Positions 1 to 9,545 are shown, numbered from the stretch's first letter. The stretch: 64,000 nucleotides of DNA from Paenibacillus_T sp033239625 (GCF_033239625.1 NZ_BTCK01000026.1:1-64000), one strand, 5' to 3'. The notes: a model not told the origin generated them from the sequence alone. Translations and numbers: made by a program.

Positions 1-205
1 AACGCACCATATTGGAGCCATCGGGTTACAGCGAGTCTGATAAGGTGCAGAAACGCACCATATCGGAGCCATCGAGCCACCAGCAAGTCTAATAAGGTGT
101 AGAAACGCACCTTATTGAAGCCGTCGAACCACAGCGAGCCTAATAAGGAGCAGAAATGCACCTTATGGAGCCAGCGCGCCATTAGCGAGCGTAATAATTG
201 CTGCA
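1..205. repeat. Four tandem ~51-bp palindrome-bearing repeats
   Basis: Four degenerate units begin near 1, 52, 104 and 155, with a period of 51-52 bp. Each starts with AACGCACC(A/T)TAT and ends with ATAAGGTGC or a variant. Adjacent units therefore meet as a tight inverted repeat, ATAAGGTGC-AGAAAC-GCACCTTAT. This could fold as an intergenic hairpin array. The left end may continue outside the window. No gene overlaps it. The bases 206-457 that follow hold no convincing feature. Confidence 0.7.
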
Positions 206-457
206 ATGTAATGTCCACACTTGAGGAGATATGAAGCAGTGGATTCGAACGAACAAAACAACACTCCTTCCCGTGCCAACACCTATGTGAGCGCGAGTCC
301 GATTGAAGATCTAAAGTAACAATTTTAAACGATCGCAGCACATTCCCCCTAAACCACCAATAAACCGTTCCTCGTCAGCTGAGTAGTGCTCATTCGCATC
401 ACTCATAATAAAGACGACAACCCTGATAACAATGGGGCGGAAAAGCTGGCGGGAGCC

Positions 458-486
458 TTGACAGTTGGTGTCGAATGTGGGATAAT
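458..486 (+). promoter_or_regulatory. Sigma-A-type promoter of the pyr operon
   Basis: TTGACA lies at 458-463 and GATAAT at 481-486, with an exact 17-bp spacer. The predicted start near 493 lies just upstream of the PyrR-binding leader. This is the only strong promoter seen ahead of pyrR. Confidence 0.8.
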
Positions 487-515
487 TTCTTTCGATAAAG
501 CAGTACCTTTAAATC

Positions 516-698
516 AGCCCAGAGAGGCTGGCAAGGTAGCGTGATAACATATTTCTCGGTCGGCCCACAGACGGCAGAACCGAGCACCGTTTCTATAGTC
601 GCGTCTTTATTGCGGCCTAATGCGGTGCTGTCGGTTTGCACTGCTGGTGCACCGGGTTATCAAGCTAACTCCTTGCCTGTAGGGCAAGGAGTTTTTTT
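516..698 (+). promoter_or_regulatory. PyrR-dependent attenuator of the pyr leader
   Basis: At 516-536 the leader carries AGCCCAGAGAGGCUGGCAAG plus G, which closely matches the known PyrR-binding loop of Bacillus pyr attenuators. At 667-698 follows an intrinsic terminator: AACTCCTTGCC pairs with GGCAAGGAGTT and is followed by T residues. In Bacillus, UMP-bound PyrR stabilises the anti-antiterminator and so favours termination. The same logic is inferred here. Only this one attenuator is visible; the short pyrR-pyrB gap has none. Confidence 0.88.
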
Positions 699-740
699 GT
701 GCACGCTCGCCTGACGAGGATGAAGGAGGAAGCGGCTTCC

Positions 741-1298
741 ATGACGGTAGAACAGCAGCGGATACTAATGGACGAGACGGCGATCCGACGCGCATTGACT
801 CGAATCGCGCATGAAATTGTCGAGAGAAACAAAGGCATTGACAATGTTCTGCTGGTAGGCATTCGGACGAGAGGGATCTATCTCGCCGAGCGTCTCGCCA
901 TGCTGATCGAGGAAATCGAAGGCAAGCCGGTTGAAGTCATTGATCTCGACATTACCGCTTATCGCGATGATCGCAGATCGGGAGCGTTAGATCGGCGCAA
1001 GGCTGGCAACGGTGAGTCGGGCTGCGGGTTGAACGTCGAAGGTCGACGCATTCTGCTGATCGACGATGTCCTGTACACCGGACGAACGATTCGCGCAGCG
1101 ATGGACGCCGTCATGGATTGCGGAAGACCGGAGGTTATTCAGCTGGCAGTGCTGGTTGACCGCGGTCATCGAGAGCTTCCGATTCGACCTGATTTTGTCG
1201 GGAAGAACGTACCTACCTCGAAGCAGGAGCAGATCGAAGTATCGCTGGCTGAAGTGGATGGGGAAGACAAGGTTACGATAAGCATCTACTTAAGCTAG
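741..1298 (+). CDS. pyrR: Bifunctional pyr operon RNA-binding attenuator / uracil phosphoribosyltransferase
   Basis: PyrR senses UMP and binds the leader at 516-536 to terminate transcription of its own operon. It also has weak UPRTase activity. The protein is 185 aa, near the usual ~180. The PRPP-binding loop is visible as LLIDDVLYTGRT, after the conserved N-terminal pattern with RTRGIYLA. The ATG at 741 was chosen because AAGGAGG lies at 723-729; an in-frame GTG at 699 falls inside the attenuator terminator and is unlikely. It is the first gene of the pyr operon, 83 bp ahead of pyrB. Confidence 0.95.
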   Translation: MTVEQQRILMDETAIRRALTRIAHEIVERNKGIDNVLLVGIRTRGIYLAERLAMLIEEIEGKPVEVIDLDITAYRDDRRSGALDRRKAGNGESGCGLNVEGRRILLIDDVLYTGRTIRAAMDAVMDCGRPEVIQLAVLVDRGHRELPIRPDFVGKNVPTSKQEQIEVSLAEVDGEDKVTISIYLS

Positions 1299-1381
1299 CG
1301 GCTAACGGATTGGAACTGAAGCAAGACCACGAACCACAAAGTCGTATGCGGCTAACAAATGGACTAGGGAGGCTTTGCCAA

Positions 1382-2281
1382 ATGACGACAACGGCAATCA
1401 AGCAACGCAGCTTACTCGGATTGAAGGATCTGGACGCAGCAGAAATCGAATCGATTCTCGATCGGGCGGCTTATTGGGAACAGCAATCGATTAAGCTGAA
1501 CCCGGTGCTGCAAGGCAAATTCGTTGCAAACATGTTCTTCGAGAACAGCACACGGACGCGTTTCTCCTTCGAAATGGCGCAGAAGCGGCTCGGCGCAGAG
1601 GTGATGAACTTCGCAGCGGCAGCATCGAGCGTAGAGAAAGGCGAATCGATCTACGACACAGTGAAGACGCTCGAGTCGATGGGGATCGACGCAGGAGTCA
1701 TCCGACTGAAGCCAATCGGCATGCTGGCTGACATCGCGGCGAATGTGAAGGTTCCGCTCATTAACGCAGGCGACGGCAACAACGAGCATCCAACGCAAGC
1801 GCTGCTCGATCTGTACACGATGCGCAAGCAGTTCGGCAGCCTGAAGGGCCTGAACGTCTCGATCATCGGCGACGTACAGCACAGCCGAGTCGCTCGTTCG
1901 AATCTGTGGGCGCTTCGCAAGTTCGGCGCCAACGTACAGTTCTGCGCACCGAGCAGCATGCAAGCGGCAGAGCTTGATGCGCCTTATGTCTCGATGGACG
2001 AAGCGATTCGCGCAGACGTGGTTATGATGCTCCGCGTACAGCTGGAGCGGCATGCAGGCAGCGTGATGAATTCCGCTGAAGCGTATCGCGAAGGCTACGG
2101 TCTAACGGTTGATCGCGTGAAGCAGCTCGCATCGCATGCGATCATTATGCACCCTGCACCGGTTAACCGCGACGTCGAGATTGACAGCGAGCTTGTCGAA
2201 CATCCGCAATCCCGCATTTTCCCGCAAATGTCCAATGGCGTTCCGATCCGAATGGCGGTTATGGAGCGGGCACTGAGCTAA
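1382..2281 (+). CDS. pyrB: Aspartate carbamoyltransferase catalytic chain
   Basis: This enzyme condenses carbamoyl phosphate with L-aspartate to give carbamoyl aspartate, the committed step of UMP synthesis. The 299-aa protein is close to the Bacillus enzyme in length. The carbamoyl-phosphate signature FENSTRTRFSFE and the later HPTQALLDLY are both present. The start at 1382 has AGGGAGG at 1366-1372; the in-frame upstream codon at 1310 adds 24 unconserved residues. No pyrI regulatory subunit follows, as expected for Firmicutes. Confidence 0.95.
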   Translation: MTTTAIKQRSLLGLKDLDAAEIESILDRAAYWEQQSIKLNPVLQGKFVANMFFENSTRTRFSFEMAQKRLGAEVMNFAAAASSVEKGESIYDTVKTLESMGIDAGVIRLKPIGMLADIAANVKVPLINAGDGNNEHPTQALLDLYTMRKQFGSLKGLNVSIIGDVQHSRVARSNLWALRKFGANVQFCAPSSMQAAELDAPYVSMDEAIRADVVMMLRVQLERHAGSVMNSAEAYREGYGLTVDRVKQLASHAIIMHPAPVNRDVEIDSELVEHPQSRIFPQMSNGVPIRMAVMERALS

Positions 2282-2331
2282 AGCTAGGGTGAACATAGAT
2301 GAACGGCAACAACGAAGGGAGTTAGCGAAGA

Positions 2332-3621
2332 ATGACACTTTGGGTACTTAACGGACTTATTTGGAACGAAGCAGCAGGCACGGTAGAAAGCAAACACGTT
2401 CGGGTAGAGGGCGACACGATTGCGGAAATCGTTGACGGCTCCCAGACGCCGGACACGGCAGGCGCAGAAGTCGTGGATGCAGCAGGCAAACTGATCAGCG
2501 CAGGTTTCATCGACATGCACGTACATCTTCGCGACCCGGGCTTCGAATATAAAGAAGACATAGCAACAGGTACGCGCTCGGCTGCAGCAGGCGGATTCAC
2601 AACGATCGCTTGCATGCCGAACACGCGGCCGGTTACGGACACGGCTGAAACCGTGAAATACATTCTCGACAAAGCAGCGAAGGAAGGCGTTGTGCGCGTC
2701 CTGCCTTATGCAGCTATCACGAAGAACGAGCTCGGTCGTGAGCTGACGGACTTCGCGGCACTGAAGGAAGCTGGCGCAATCGGCTTCACGGACGACGGCG
2801 TGGGCGTACAGAACGCACAAATGATGAAGAACGCGATGACGCTGGCTAAGTCGCTCGACATGCCGGTTATCGCACACTGCGAAGATGACTCGCTGGTTGA
2901 AGGCGCTTGGGCGTCGGAAGGCAACTTCGCGAAGAAGCACGGCCTCAAAGGCATTCCGAACGAATCGGAAGCGATCCACGTCGGCCGCGATGCGCTGCTC
3001 TCTGAAGCAACAGGCGTTCACTACCATGTCTGCCACGTCAGCACAGAGCAGTCGGTTCGTCTGATCCGCCTTGCGAAGTCGATCGGCGTGAAGATCACTG
3101 CTGAGGTTTGCCCGCATCACCTCGTGCTGTCGGATGAGGACATTCCAGGCGTAGACGACGCGAATTGGAAAATGAACCCGCCGCTCCGCACGCCGCGAGA
3201 CGTACAAGCGGTAATCGAAGGTCTCGAGGACGGTACGATCGACATCGTCGTAACCGACCATGCGCCGCACAGCGCAGAAGAGAAAGCACGCGGACCGCAG
3301 CTTGCGCCTTTCGGCATCGTCGGCTTCGAGACAGCGTTCCCGCTGCTCTACACGAAGTTCGTACGCACGGGCAAATGGACGCTTGGCTTCCTGCTCCAGC
3401 GTATGACGTCGGATCCGGCACGCGTTTTCAGACTGCTAACAGGCCGTCTGGAAGCAGGCGCACCAGCTGACCTGACGATCGTCGACCTGGAGAACGAGCG
3501 CGAAGTTCGCCCTGAGACGTTCTCGTCGAAGAGCAACAACACGCCATTCGGCGGCTGGAAGTTGTACGGCTGGCCAACGACTACGATCTACAATGGTAAA
3601 GTCGTTTACAACCAAGCGTAA
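2332..3621 (+). CDS. pyrC: Dihydroorotase
   Basis: Zinc amidohydrolase that cyclises carbamoyl aspartate to dihydroorotate. The 429-aa length fits class I bacterial dihydroorotases. The metal-binding DMHVHLRDPG motif lies near residue 62. Later metal or substrate motifs include IAHCED, HVST and TDHAPH. A GAAGGGAG ribosome binding site lies at 2314-2321. The gene sits 50 bp after pyrB and 41 bp before carA, in the classical order. Confidence 0.95.
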   Translation: MTLWVLNGLIWNEAAGTVESKHVRVEGDTIAEIVDGSQTPDTAGAEVVDAAGKLISAGFIDMHVHLRDPGFEYKEDIATGTRSAAAGGFTTIACMPNTRPVTDTAETVKYILDKAAKEGVVRVLPYAAITKNELGRELTDFAALKEAGAIGFTDDGVGVQNAQMMKNAMTLAKSLDMPVIAHCEDDSLVEGAWASEGNFAKKHGLKGIPNESEAIHVGRDALLSEATGVHYHVCHVSTEQSVRLIRLAKSIGVKITAEVCPHHLVLSDEDIPGVDDANWKMNPPLRTPRDVQAVIEGLEDGTIDIVVTDHAPHSAEEKARGPQLAPFGIVGFETAFPLLYTKFVRTGKWTLGFLLQRMTSDPARVFRLLTGRLEAGAPADLTIVDLENEREVRPETFSSKSNNTPFGGWKLYGWPTTTIYNGKVVYNQA

Positions 3622-3662
3622 TAAAGGAACTACTATATATAACTTCTGAGGAGTGAATTCGG

Positions 3663-4808
3663 ATGCAAGCAAGACTTTTGTTGGAAGACGGAACGCTGTT
3701 CACGGGCCTCGCGTTTGGCGCTGAGGGTCAATCGGCTGGCGAAGTCGTATTCAATACAGGCATTACAGGTTACCAAGAGGTGCTGTCCGACCCATCCTAT
3801 TGCGGTCAGATCGTGACGATGACGTATCCGCTCATCGGCAACTACGGCATTACGCGCGACGACTTCGAGTCGGTTCGCCCTTACATCCACGGCTTCGTCG
3901 TACGCCGCCACGAGCCAGTGCCATCCAACTGGCGCGGCGAATACTCGCTCGATCGCCTGCTGAAAGAGTACGGCATCACGGGCATCAGCGACATCGACAC
4001 GCGTATGCTTACTCGCAAACTGCGTAACTTCGGTACGATGAAAGGCCTTCTGACGACGGGCAACGAGCGCATTGAAGAACTGCAAGAACGTCTGGGCGTA
4101 GCTCAATTGCTCCGCGACCAAGTTGCGCGCACGTCGACGAAACAATTGTTCTCGGCTCCAGGCAACAAAGAGCGCATCGTTCTCATCGACTTCGGTGCGA
4201 AGAGCGGCATCGTGAAAGAATTGTCCCAACGCGGCTGCGACGTTATCGTCGTACCACACAACACAACGGCTGATGAAATTCGCCGCCTGAACCCGGATGG
4301 CATTCAATTGTCCAACGGCCCTGGGGACCCGAAAGACGTTCCTTACGCAGTTGAGACGATCAAGCAGCTGATCGGCGAATTCCCGATCTTCGGCATCTGC
4401 CTTGGACACCAGCTGTTCGCACTCGCTTGCGGCGCAGACACGACGCGCCTGAAGTTCGGCCACCGCGGCGGTAACCACCCGGTTAAAGAACTCGCAACGA
4501 ACCGCTGCTTCATCACTTCGCAGAACCATGGTTACACGGTACTGGAAGAATCGATCGCTGGCACGGATCTGGAAGTTACGCACATCAACAACAACGACAA
4601 ATCGATCGAAGGTTTGAAACATAAGAAACACCCTGTGTTCACGGTTCAATATCACCCGGAAGCGGCGCCTGGCCCGCATGACTCGAGCTACCTGTTCGAT
4701 CAATTCCTTGACATGATTCGTACACACAAGAAAAACAATCCAGCTAAGCCGCTTCAAACACGGCTGCAGGAGACGCTGAAGGGAGAACTGCAGTATGCCC
4801 AAAAATAA
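3663..4808 (+). CDS. carA: Carbamoyl-phosphate synthase small (glutaminase) subunit
   Basis: This subunit hydrolyses glutamine and channels ammonia to the large subunit. The protein is 381 aa. The N-terminal CPSase domain begins MQARLLLEDGTLFTG. The C-terminal class I amidotransferase has the nucleophile elbow GICLGHQLFALA and a later YHPEAAPGPHD histidine/glutamate pair. TGAGGAGTG precedes the ATG. The 3' end overlaps carB by 14 nt, so the two are probably translationally coupled. In Bacillus the pyr-linked copy is called pyrAA. Confidence 0.95.
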   Translation: MQARLLLEDGTLFTGLAFGAEGQSAGEVVFNTGITGYQEVLSDPSYCGQIVTMTYPLIGNYGITRDDFESVRPYIHGFVVRRHEPVPSNWRGEYSLDRLLKEYGITGISDIDTRMLTRKLRNFGTMKGLLTTGNERIEELQERLGVAQLLRDQVARTSTKQLFSAPGNKERIVLIDFGAKSGIVKELSQRGCDVIVVPHNTTADEIRRLNPDGIQLSNGPGDPKDVPYAVETIKQLIGEFPIFGICLGHQLFALACGADTTRLKFGHRGGNHPVKELATNRCFITSQNHGYTVLEESIAGTDLEVTHINNNDKSIEGLKHKKHPVFTVQYHPEAAPGPHDSSYLFDQFLDMIRTHKKNNPAKPLQTRLQETLKGELQYAQK

Positions 4809-7800
4809 TGAACTCAAAAAAATTCTCGTCATCGGCTCCGGCCCAATCGTCATCGGACAAGCGGCTGAGTTCGACTACGCCGGCACGCAAGCTTGCCAAG
4901 CATTGATGGAAGAAGGCTACGAGGTTGTTCTCATTAACAGCAACCCAGCCACGATCATGACCGACACGAACATGGCTTCCAAAGTTTACATCGAGCCAAT
5001 TACGCTTGACTTCGTATCCCAAATCATTCGCAAAGAGAAGCCGGACGGCCTGCTCCCAACGCTGGGCGGCCAAACGGGCCTCAACATGGCAGTCGAATTG
5101 GCGCGCGCAGGCGTGCTGGAACGCGAGAACGTGAAGCTGCTCGGTACGCAGCTGACGGCAATCGAGAAAGCGGAAGATCGCGACTTGTTCCGCGAACTGA
5201 TGCGCGAGCTGGAGCAGCCAGTGCCAGAATCCGTTATCGTAACGACGGTTCAAGAAGCGCTCGACTTCGCTAACGAAATCGGCTACCCAATCATCGTTCG
5301 TCCGGCATACACGCTGGGCGGTACGGGCGGCGGTATTTGCGCGAACGAAGAAGAACTGCTTGAGACGGTTGCATCGGGTATCCGTTATAGCCCAATCGGC
5401 CAGTGCTTGATCGAGAAATCGATCGCAGGCATGAAGGAAGTCGAATATGAGGTTATGCGTGATGCGAACGATAACTGTATCGTTGTCTGCAACATGGAGA
5501 ACTTCGACCCAGTAGGCGTTCATACGGGCGACTCGATCGTCGTAGCGCCAAGCCAGACGCTGTCCGACCGCGAGTACCAAATGCTCCGTTCGGCATCGCT
5601 GAAGATCATCCGCGCGCTGAACATCGAAGGCGGCTGTAACGTACAGTTCGCGCTCGACCCGCACAGCTACCAATACTATGTCATCGAAGTTAACCCGCGC
5701 GTTAGCCGCTCGTCGGCGCTTGCTTCCAAAGCAACGGGCTACCCGATCGCGAAGATGGCAGCTAAGATCGCAATCGGCTACACGCTGGACGAAATCGTAA
5801 ACCCAGTAACGGGTCAAACATACGCTTGCTTCGAGCCTACGCTCGACTACATCGTATCGAAGATTCCGCGCTGGCCGTTCGACAAGTTCACGTCGGCTAA
5901 CCGTAAGCTCGGCACGCAGATGAAAGCGACTGGCGAAGTTATGGCGATCGGCCGTACATTCGAAGAGTCGATTCATAAAGCGGTTCGCTCGCTCGAGATC
6001 GGCGTACACCGTCTGAACCTGAAAGAAGCTACGTCGCTTGACGACGAGACGCTCACAGCACGTCTGATCAAGCCGGACGACGAGCGTATGTTCCTGATCG
6101 CTGAGGCATTCCGCCGCGGCTGGGCACTGCTCGACATTCAAGATCTGACGAAGGTTGACTGGTGGTTCCTTGACAAAATCGAAAGCATCATCGCATTCGA
6201 AGACCGCATCCGCAAGGAAGCAACGCTGACGCGTGAAACGCTGTACGAAGCGAAGCGCAAAGGCTTCTCCGACCGTTCGATCGCCGAGCTCCGCCGCGAA
6301 GGCGCTGCGAAGTCGCATACGCACGAAGACGAGATCCGCGCATTGCGTCTGGAGCAAGGTCTGAAGCCTGTATACAAAATGGTAGATACGTGCGCAGCTG
6401 AGTTCGAGGCAACGACGCCGTACTACTATTCGACATATGAAGTAGAAAACGAAGTAACCGAATCGAGCAAGCAGAAGGTGCTCGTGCTTGGTTCCGGTCC
6501 GATCCGTATCGGTCAAGGCATCGAGTTCGACTACTCGACTGTGCATGCTGTATGGGCAATCCAGAAGGCAGGCTACGAAGCGGTGATTATCAACAACAAC
6601 CCAGAGACCGTATCGACAGACTTCTCGACGTCTGACCGCCTGTACTTCGAACCGCTGTTCTTCGAAGATGTAATGAACGTAATCGAGCAAGAGAAGCCAA
6701 TCGGCGTAATCGTACAGTTCGGCGGCCAAACGGCAATCAACCTGGCTGCACCGCTTGCCAAAGCTGGCGTACGCATCCTTGGCTCGAGCCTCGAGAGCAT
6801 CGATGCAGCAGAGGATCGCAAGAAGTTCGAAGCAATGCTCAGCAAGCTCGACATCGCGCAGCCTAAAGGCAGCACGGTAACGAATGTTGACGAAGCAGTA
6901 GCAGTTGCACAAGGCCTCGGTTATCCGGTGCTCGTACGTCCATCGTACGTACTCGGCGGCCGCGCAATGGAAATCGTATACTCCGATACGGAATTGCTCG
7001 TATACATGAAAGAAGCAGTGAAGATCAACCCAGAGCATCCGGTTCTGATCGACCGCTACATGCTGGGTAAAGAAGCGGAAGTCGACGCAATCTGCGACGG
7101 CGAGACGGTTCTCATCCCAGGTATCATGGAGCATGTCGAGCGCGCAGGCGTTCACTCCGGTGACTCGATCGCCGTATATCCGCCGCAATCGCTGTCCGAT
7201 GAGATCAAGCAATCGATCATCGACATCACGATCAAGATCGCGAAGGAACTGCAAGTAATCGGTCTGGTCAACATCCAGTTCGTTATCCATGAAGAGAAAG
7301 TGTACGTCATCGAGGTTAATCCTCGTTCGTCCCGTACGGTTCCTTTCCTCTCCAAAGTAACGAACCTGCCGATGGCAAACCTGGCAACGCAAGCGATTCT
7401 CGGCACGAAGCTGAGCTCGTTCGGTTACACGGACGGTCTGTGGCCAGAAGACGAATACGTATCGGTCAAAGTGCCGGTGTTCTCGTTCGCGAAGCTCCGC
7501 CGCGTCGACCCTACGCTGACGCCAGAGATGAAATCGACAGGCGAAGTTATGGGCCGCGACGTACAATACGAGAAAGCATTGTACAAAGGTCTGATCGGCG
7601 CAGGCATGAAAATCCCTACGACGGGCGCAATCGTCGTAACGGTAGCAGATAAAGACAAACAAGATGCAGTCGAGCTGATGGAAGGTTTCGCAGCGCTTGG
7701 CTACAAGCTCATCGCAACCGGCGGTACGGCTACGGCACTCGAAGAAGCAGGTCTGCGCGTTACGCGTGTGAACAAGCTCTCCGAAGGCACGCCGAACATC

Positions 7801-8007
7801 CTCGACCTGATCCGTACGGGTCAAGCGAACTTCGTCGTCAATACGCTGACGAAGGGCAAAACGCCTGAGCGTGACGGCTTCCGCATCCGCCGCGAAGCGG
7901 TGGAGAACGGCGCAGTCTGCTTGACGTCGCTCGATACGGTTCGCGCATTGCTCCGCATGCTCGAGACGCTGAACTTCTCGTCCCGTTCGATGCCGGTATT
8001 CAAATAA
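4795..8007 (+). CDS. carB: Carbamoyl-phosphate synthase large subunit
   Basis: The 1070-aa synthetase makes carbamoyl phosphate from ammonia, bicarbonate and two ATP. It has two homologous ATP-grasp halves: the first starts with VIGSGPIVIGQAAEFDYAG and the second with VLGSGPIRIGQGIEFDYS near residue 560. Each half has its own glycine-rich HPxL/RPxY region. A C-terminal MGS-like regulatory domain, with ATGGTATALEEAGL, ends the protein. The ribosome binding site GAAGGGAG lies inside the carA end. A very long opposite-strand reading frame over this gene is a codon-usage shadow. Confidence 0.96.
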   Translation: MPKNNELKKILVIGSGPIVIGQAAEFDYAGTQACQALMEEGYEVVLINSNPATIMTDTNMASKVYIEPITLDFVSQIIRKEKPDGLLPTLGGQTGLNMAVELARAGVLERENVKLLGTQLTAIEKAEDRDLFRELMRELEQPVPESVIVTTVQEALDFANEIGYPIIVRPAYTLGGTGGGICANEEELLETVASGIRYSPIGQCLIEKSIAGMKEVEYEVMRDANDNCIVVCNMENFDPVGVHTGDSIVVAPSQTLSDREYQMLRSASLKIIRALNIEGGCNVQFALDPHSYQYYVIEVNPRVSRSSALASKATGYPIAKMAAKIAIGYTLDEIVNPVTGQTYACFEPTLDYIVSKIPRWPFDKFTSANRKLGTQMKATGEVMAIGRTFEESIHKAVRSLEIGVHRLNLKEATSLDDETLTARLIKPDDERMFLIAEAFRRGWALLDIQDLTKVDWWFLDKIESIIAFEDRIRKEATLTRETLYEAKRKGFSDRSIAELRREGAAKSHTHEDEIRALRLEQGLKPVYKMVDTCAAEFEATTPYYYSTYEVENEVTESSKQKVLVLGSGPIRIGQGIEFDYSTVHAVWAIQKAGYEAVIINNNPETVSTDFSTSDRLYFEPLFFEDVMNVIEQEKPIGVIVQFGGQTAINLAAPLAKAGVRILGSSLESIDAAEDRKKFEAMLSKLDIAQPKGSTVTNVDEAVAVAQGLGYPVLVRPSYVLGGRAMEIVYSDTELLVYMKEAVKINPEHPVLIDRYMLGKEAEVDAICDGETVLIPGIMEHVERAGVHSGDSIAVYPPQSLSDEIKQSIIDITIKIAKELQVIGLVNIQFVIHEEKVYVIEVNPRSSRTVPFLSKVTNLPMANLATQAILGTKLSSFGYTDGLWPEDEYVSVKVPVFSFAKLRRVDPTLTPEMKSTGEVMGRDVQYEKALYKGLIGAGMKIPTTGAIVVTVADKDKQDAVELMEGFAALGYKLIATGGTATALEEAGLRVTRVNKLSEGTPNILDLIRTGQANFVVNTLTKGKTPERDGFRIRREAVENGAVCLTSLDTVRALLRMLETLNFSSRSMPVFK

Positions 8008-8020
8008 GTCAGACGGTAAG

Positions 8021-8084
8021 CGGCCAACGACGGCTGTCCTCGAAGCATCCGAGCAGGAGCTTCAAGGACGGCGGCGGGTGGCCG
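8021..8084 (+). other. Long imperfect hairpin in the carB-pyrF gap
   Basis: The arms 8021-8046 and 8059-8084 match as an inverted repeat at about 20 of 26 positions, with a 12-nt loop. Further G-U pairs are possible. No T-run follows, so it does not look like an intrinsic terminator. It could set mRNA processing or stability for the distal pyrF-pyrE part. That role is inference. Confidence 0.5.
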
Positions 8085-8137
8085 CCTTCCATGTCCGAAT
8101 ATAAGTCTCAAACACCCGACTGAAAGGGGTCTATACG

Positions 8138-8869
8138 ATGGGTTTGACATATGAGCAAGCAGCAGGCCGCATCATGGTCGCACTCGACTATCCTGAAGCG
8201 GCAGGAGCAGAGAAGCTTCTGCGCGAACTGGAGGGCATTCCTTGTTATATGAAGGTCGGCATGCAGCTGTATTATGCAGCAGGACCATCCTTCGTCTCCG
8301 CATTGAAAGAACGCGGCTACAGCGTGTTCCTCGATCTGAAGATGCACGATATTCCGAATACGGTTAAAGGCGGAGCCAACAGCATTACAAAGCTTGGCGT
8401 GGATGTGTTCAATGTCCATGCAGCAGGCGGTAAAGCGATGATGGAGGCAGCACTCGAAGGCGTCGAAACTGCGCTGACAGCAGGTGCGAAACGTCCTGCA
8501 GTCATTGCAGTAACGCAGCTGACCAGCACAAGCCAAGCTGTACTGAACGACGAAATTGGCATTGCCGGTCCAGTTGAAGAAGCGGTACTGCGTTATGCGC
8601 GCCTCGCGCGCGAAGCCGGCTTGAACGGCGTCGTGGCATCTCCGCAGGAAGTCGTCGCGATCAAAGCGGCGTGCGGCACTGATTTTCAAACGATCACGCC
8701 CGGCATCCGCCCGGCTGGCGCCGACATCGGCGACCAATCGCGCATCATGACGCCGGCGCAAGCGATTATAGCAGGCACCGATTACATGGTAATCGGCAGA
8801 CCGATCACAGCAGCGCCTAGCCCTCGCGAAGCGCTTGAATCGATTATTAAGGAGCTGATGGCAGTATGA
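8138..8869 (+). CDS. pyrF: Orotidine 5'-phosphate decarboxylase
   Basis: Decarboxylates OMP to UMP, the last step of the pathway. The 243-aa protein has the catalytic DLKMHDIPNT motif (the D-x-K-x-x-D core), an N-terminal VALDYP strand, and the C-terminal phosphate-binding TPGIRP and GRPIT segments. GAAAGGGG precedes the ATG. Its last four bases overlap the pyrE start (ATGA), which indicates coupling. It follows carB after a 130-bp gap; the usual pyrK and pyrD are absent from this position. Confidence 0.95.
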   Translation: MGLTYEQAAGRIMVALDYPEAAGAEKLLRELEGIPCYMKVGMQLYYAAGPSFVSALKERGYSVFLDLKMHDIPNTVKGGANSITKLGVDVFNVHAAGGKAMMEAALEGVETALTAGAKRPAVIAVTQLTSTSQAVLNDEIGIAGPVEEAVLRYARLAREAGLNGVVASPQEVVAIKAACGTDFQTITPGIRPAGADIGDQSRIMTPAQAIIAGTDYMVIGRPITAAPSPREALESIIKELMAV

Positions 8870-9513
8870 CGACAGTATCTGTAGAACAACTTCCCCGTGA
8901 AATCGCGAAGAGTTTGCTTGAAATTGAAGCGGTAGCTCTTCGCCCGAATGAGCCATTCACTTGGACGTCCGGCCTGAAATCGCCTATCTATTGCGACAAC
9001 CGCCTGACGATGACTTACCCAGCTATTCGCGACCTAATCGCAGAGGGCTTCGCAGCCGTTATCCGTGAACGTTACCCGAATGCTGAAGTAATCGCAGGAA
9101 CGGCGACAGCAGGTATCCCGCACGCTGCATGGGTTGCACAGAAGCTCGGTCTGCCGATGGCATACATTCGCGATAAAGCGAAGGGTCACGGCAAACAGAA
9201 TCAAATCGAAGGCCGCATCGAGGCTGGTCAAAACGTTGTCGTGATCGAGGACCTCATCTCGACGGGCGGCAGCTCGCTCAAAGCCGCAATCGCGGTTCAA
9301 GAAGCTGGCGCGAACGTTAACGCCGTGCTTGCCATCTTCTCTTACCAATTCGCTGCAGCTGCGGATGCGTTCGCGAATGCAGGCATTCCGCTCGAGACGC
9401 TGTCGAATTACTCGGCGCTCATCGAAGTAGCTGCTGAGATCGGCAAAGTGCAGCCGTCGGATATCGAGACGCTGAAATCGTGGCGCGAGAATCCGCAAGC
9501 TTTTGGCCAATAA
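8866..9513 (+). CDS. pyrE: Orotate phosphoribosyltransferase
   Basis: Transfers the phosphoribosyl group of PRPP to orotate to form OMP. The protein is 215 aa, normal for the family. The PRPP loop is VVVIEDLISTGGSS, and the substrate region TWTSGLKSPIYCDNR is visible early on. The start overlaps the pyrF stop. It is the last gene of the operon and is followed by a strong terminator. Confidence 0.95.
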   Translation: MTTVSVEQLPREIAKSLLEIEAVALRPNEPFTWTSGLKSPIYCDNRLTMTYPAIRDLIAEGFAAVIRERYPNAEVIAGTATAGIPHAAWVAQKLGLPMAYIRDKAKGHGKQNQIEGRIEAGQNVVVIEDLISTGGSSLKAAIAVQEAGANVNAVLAIFSYQFAAAADAFANAGIPLETLSNYSALIEVAAEIGKVQPSDIETLKSWRENPQAFGQ

Positions 9514-9545
9514 TTGAATCGCATCTCCATTGAAGTTTTACGAAG

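Noticed and set aside
1..205. CRISPR array
   Set aside because: The repeats are degenerate along their whole length, with no unique spacers between conserved repeats, and no cas genes are nearby.
3633..4853. 406-codon minus-strand frame over carA
   Set aside because: Opposite carA, no motif and no ribosome binding site; shadow frame.
4744..7824. Very long open frame (1026 codons) on the minus strand
   Set aside because: It lies opposite carB, an undoubted gene with strong GC-biased codons, and encodes Arg/Val/Asp-rich sequence with no known motifs; it is a shadow frame.
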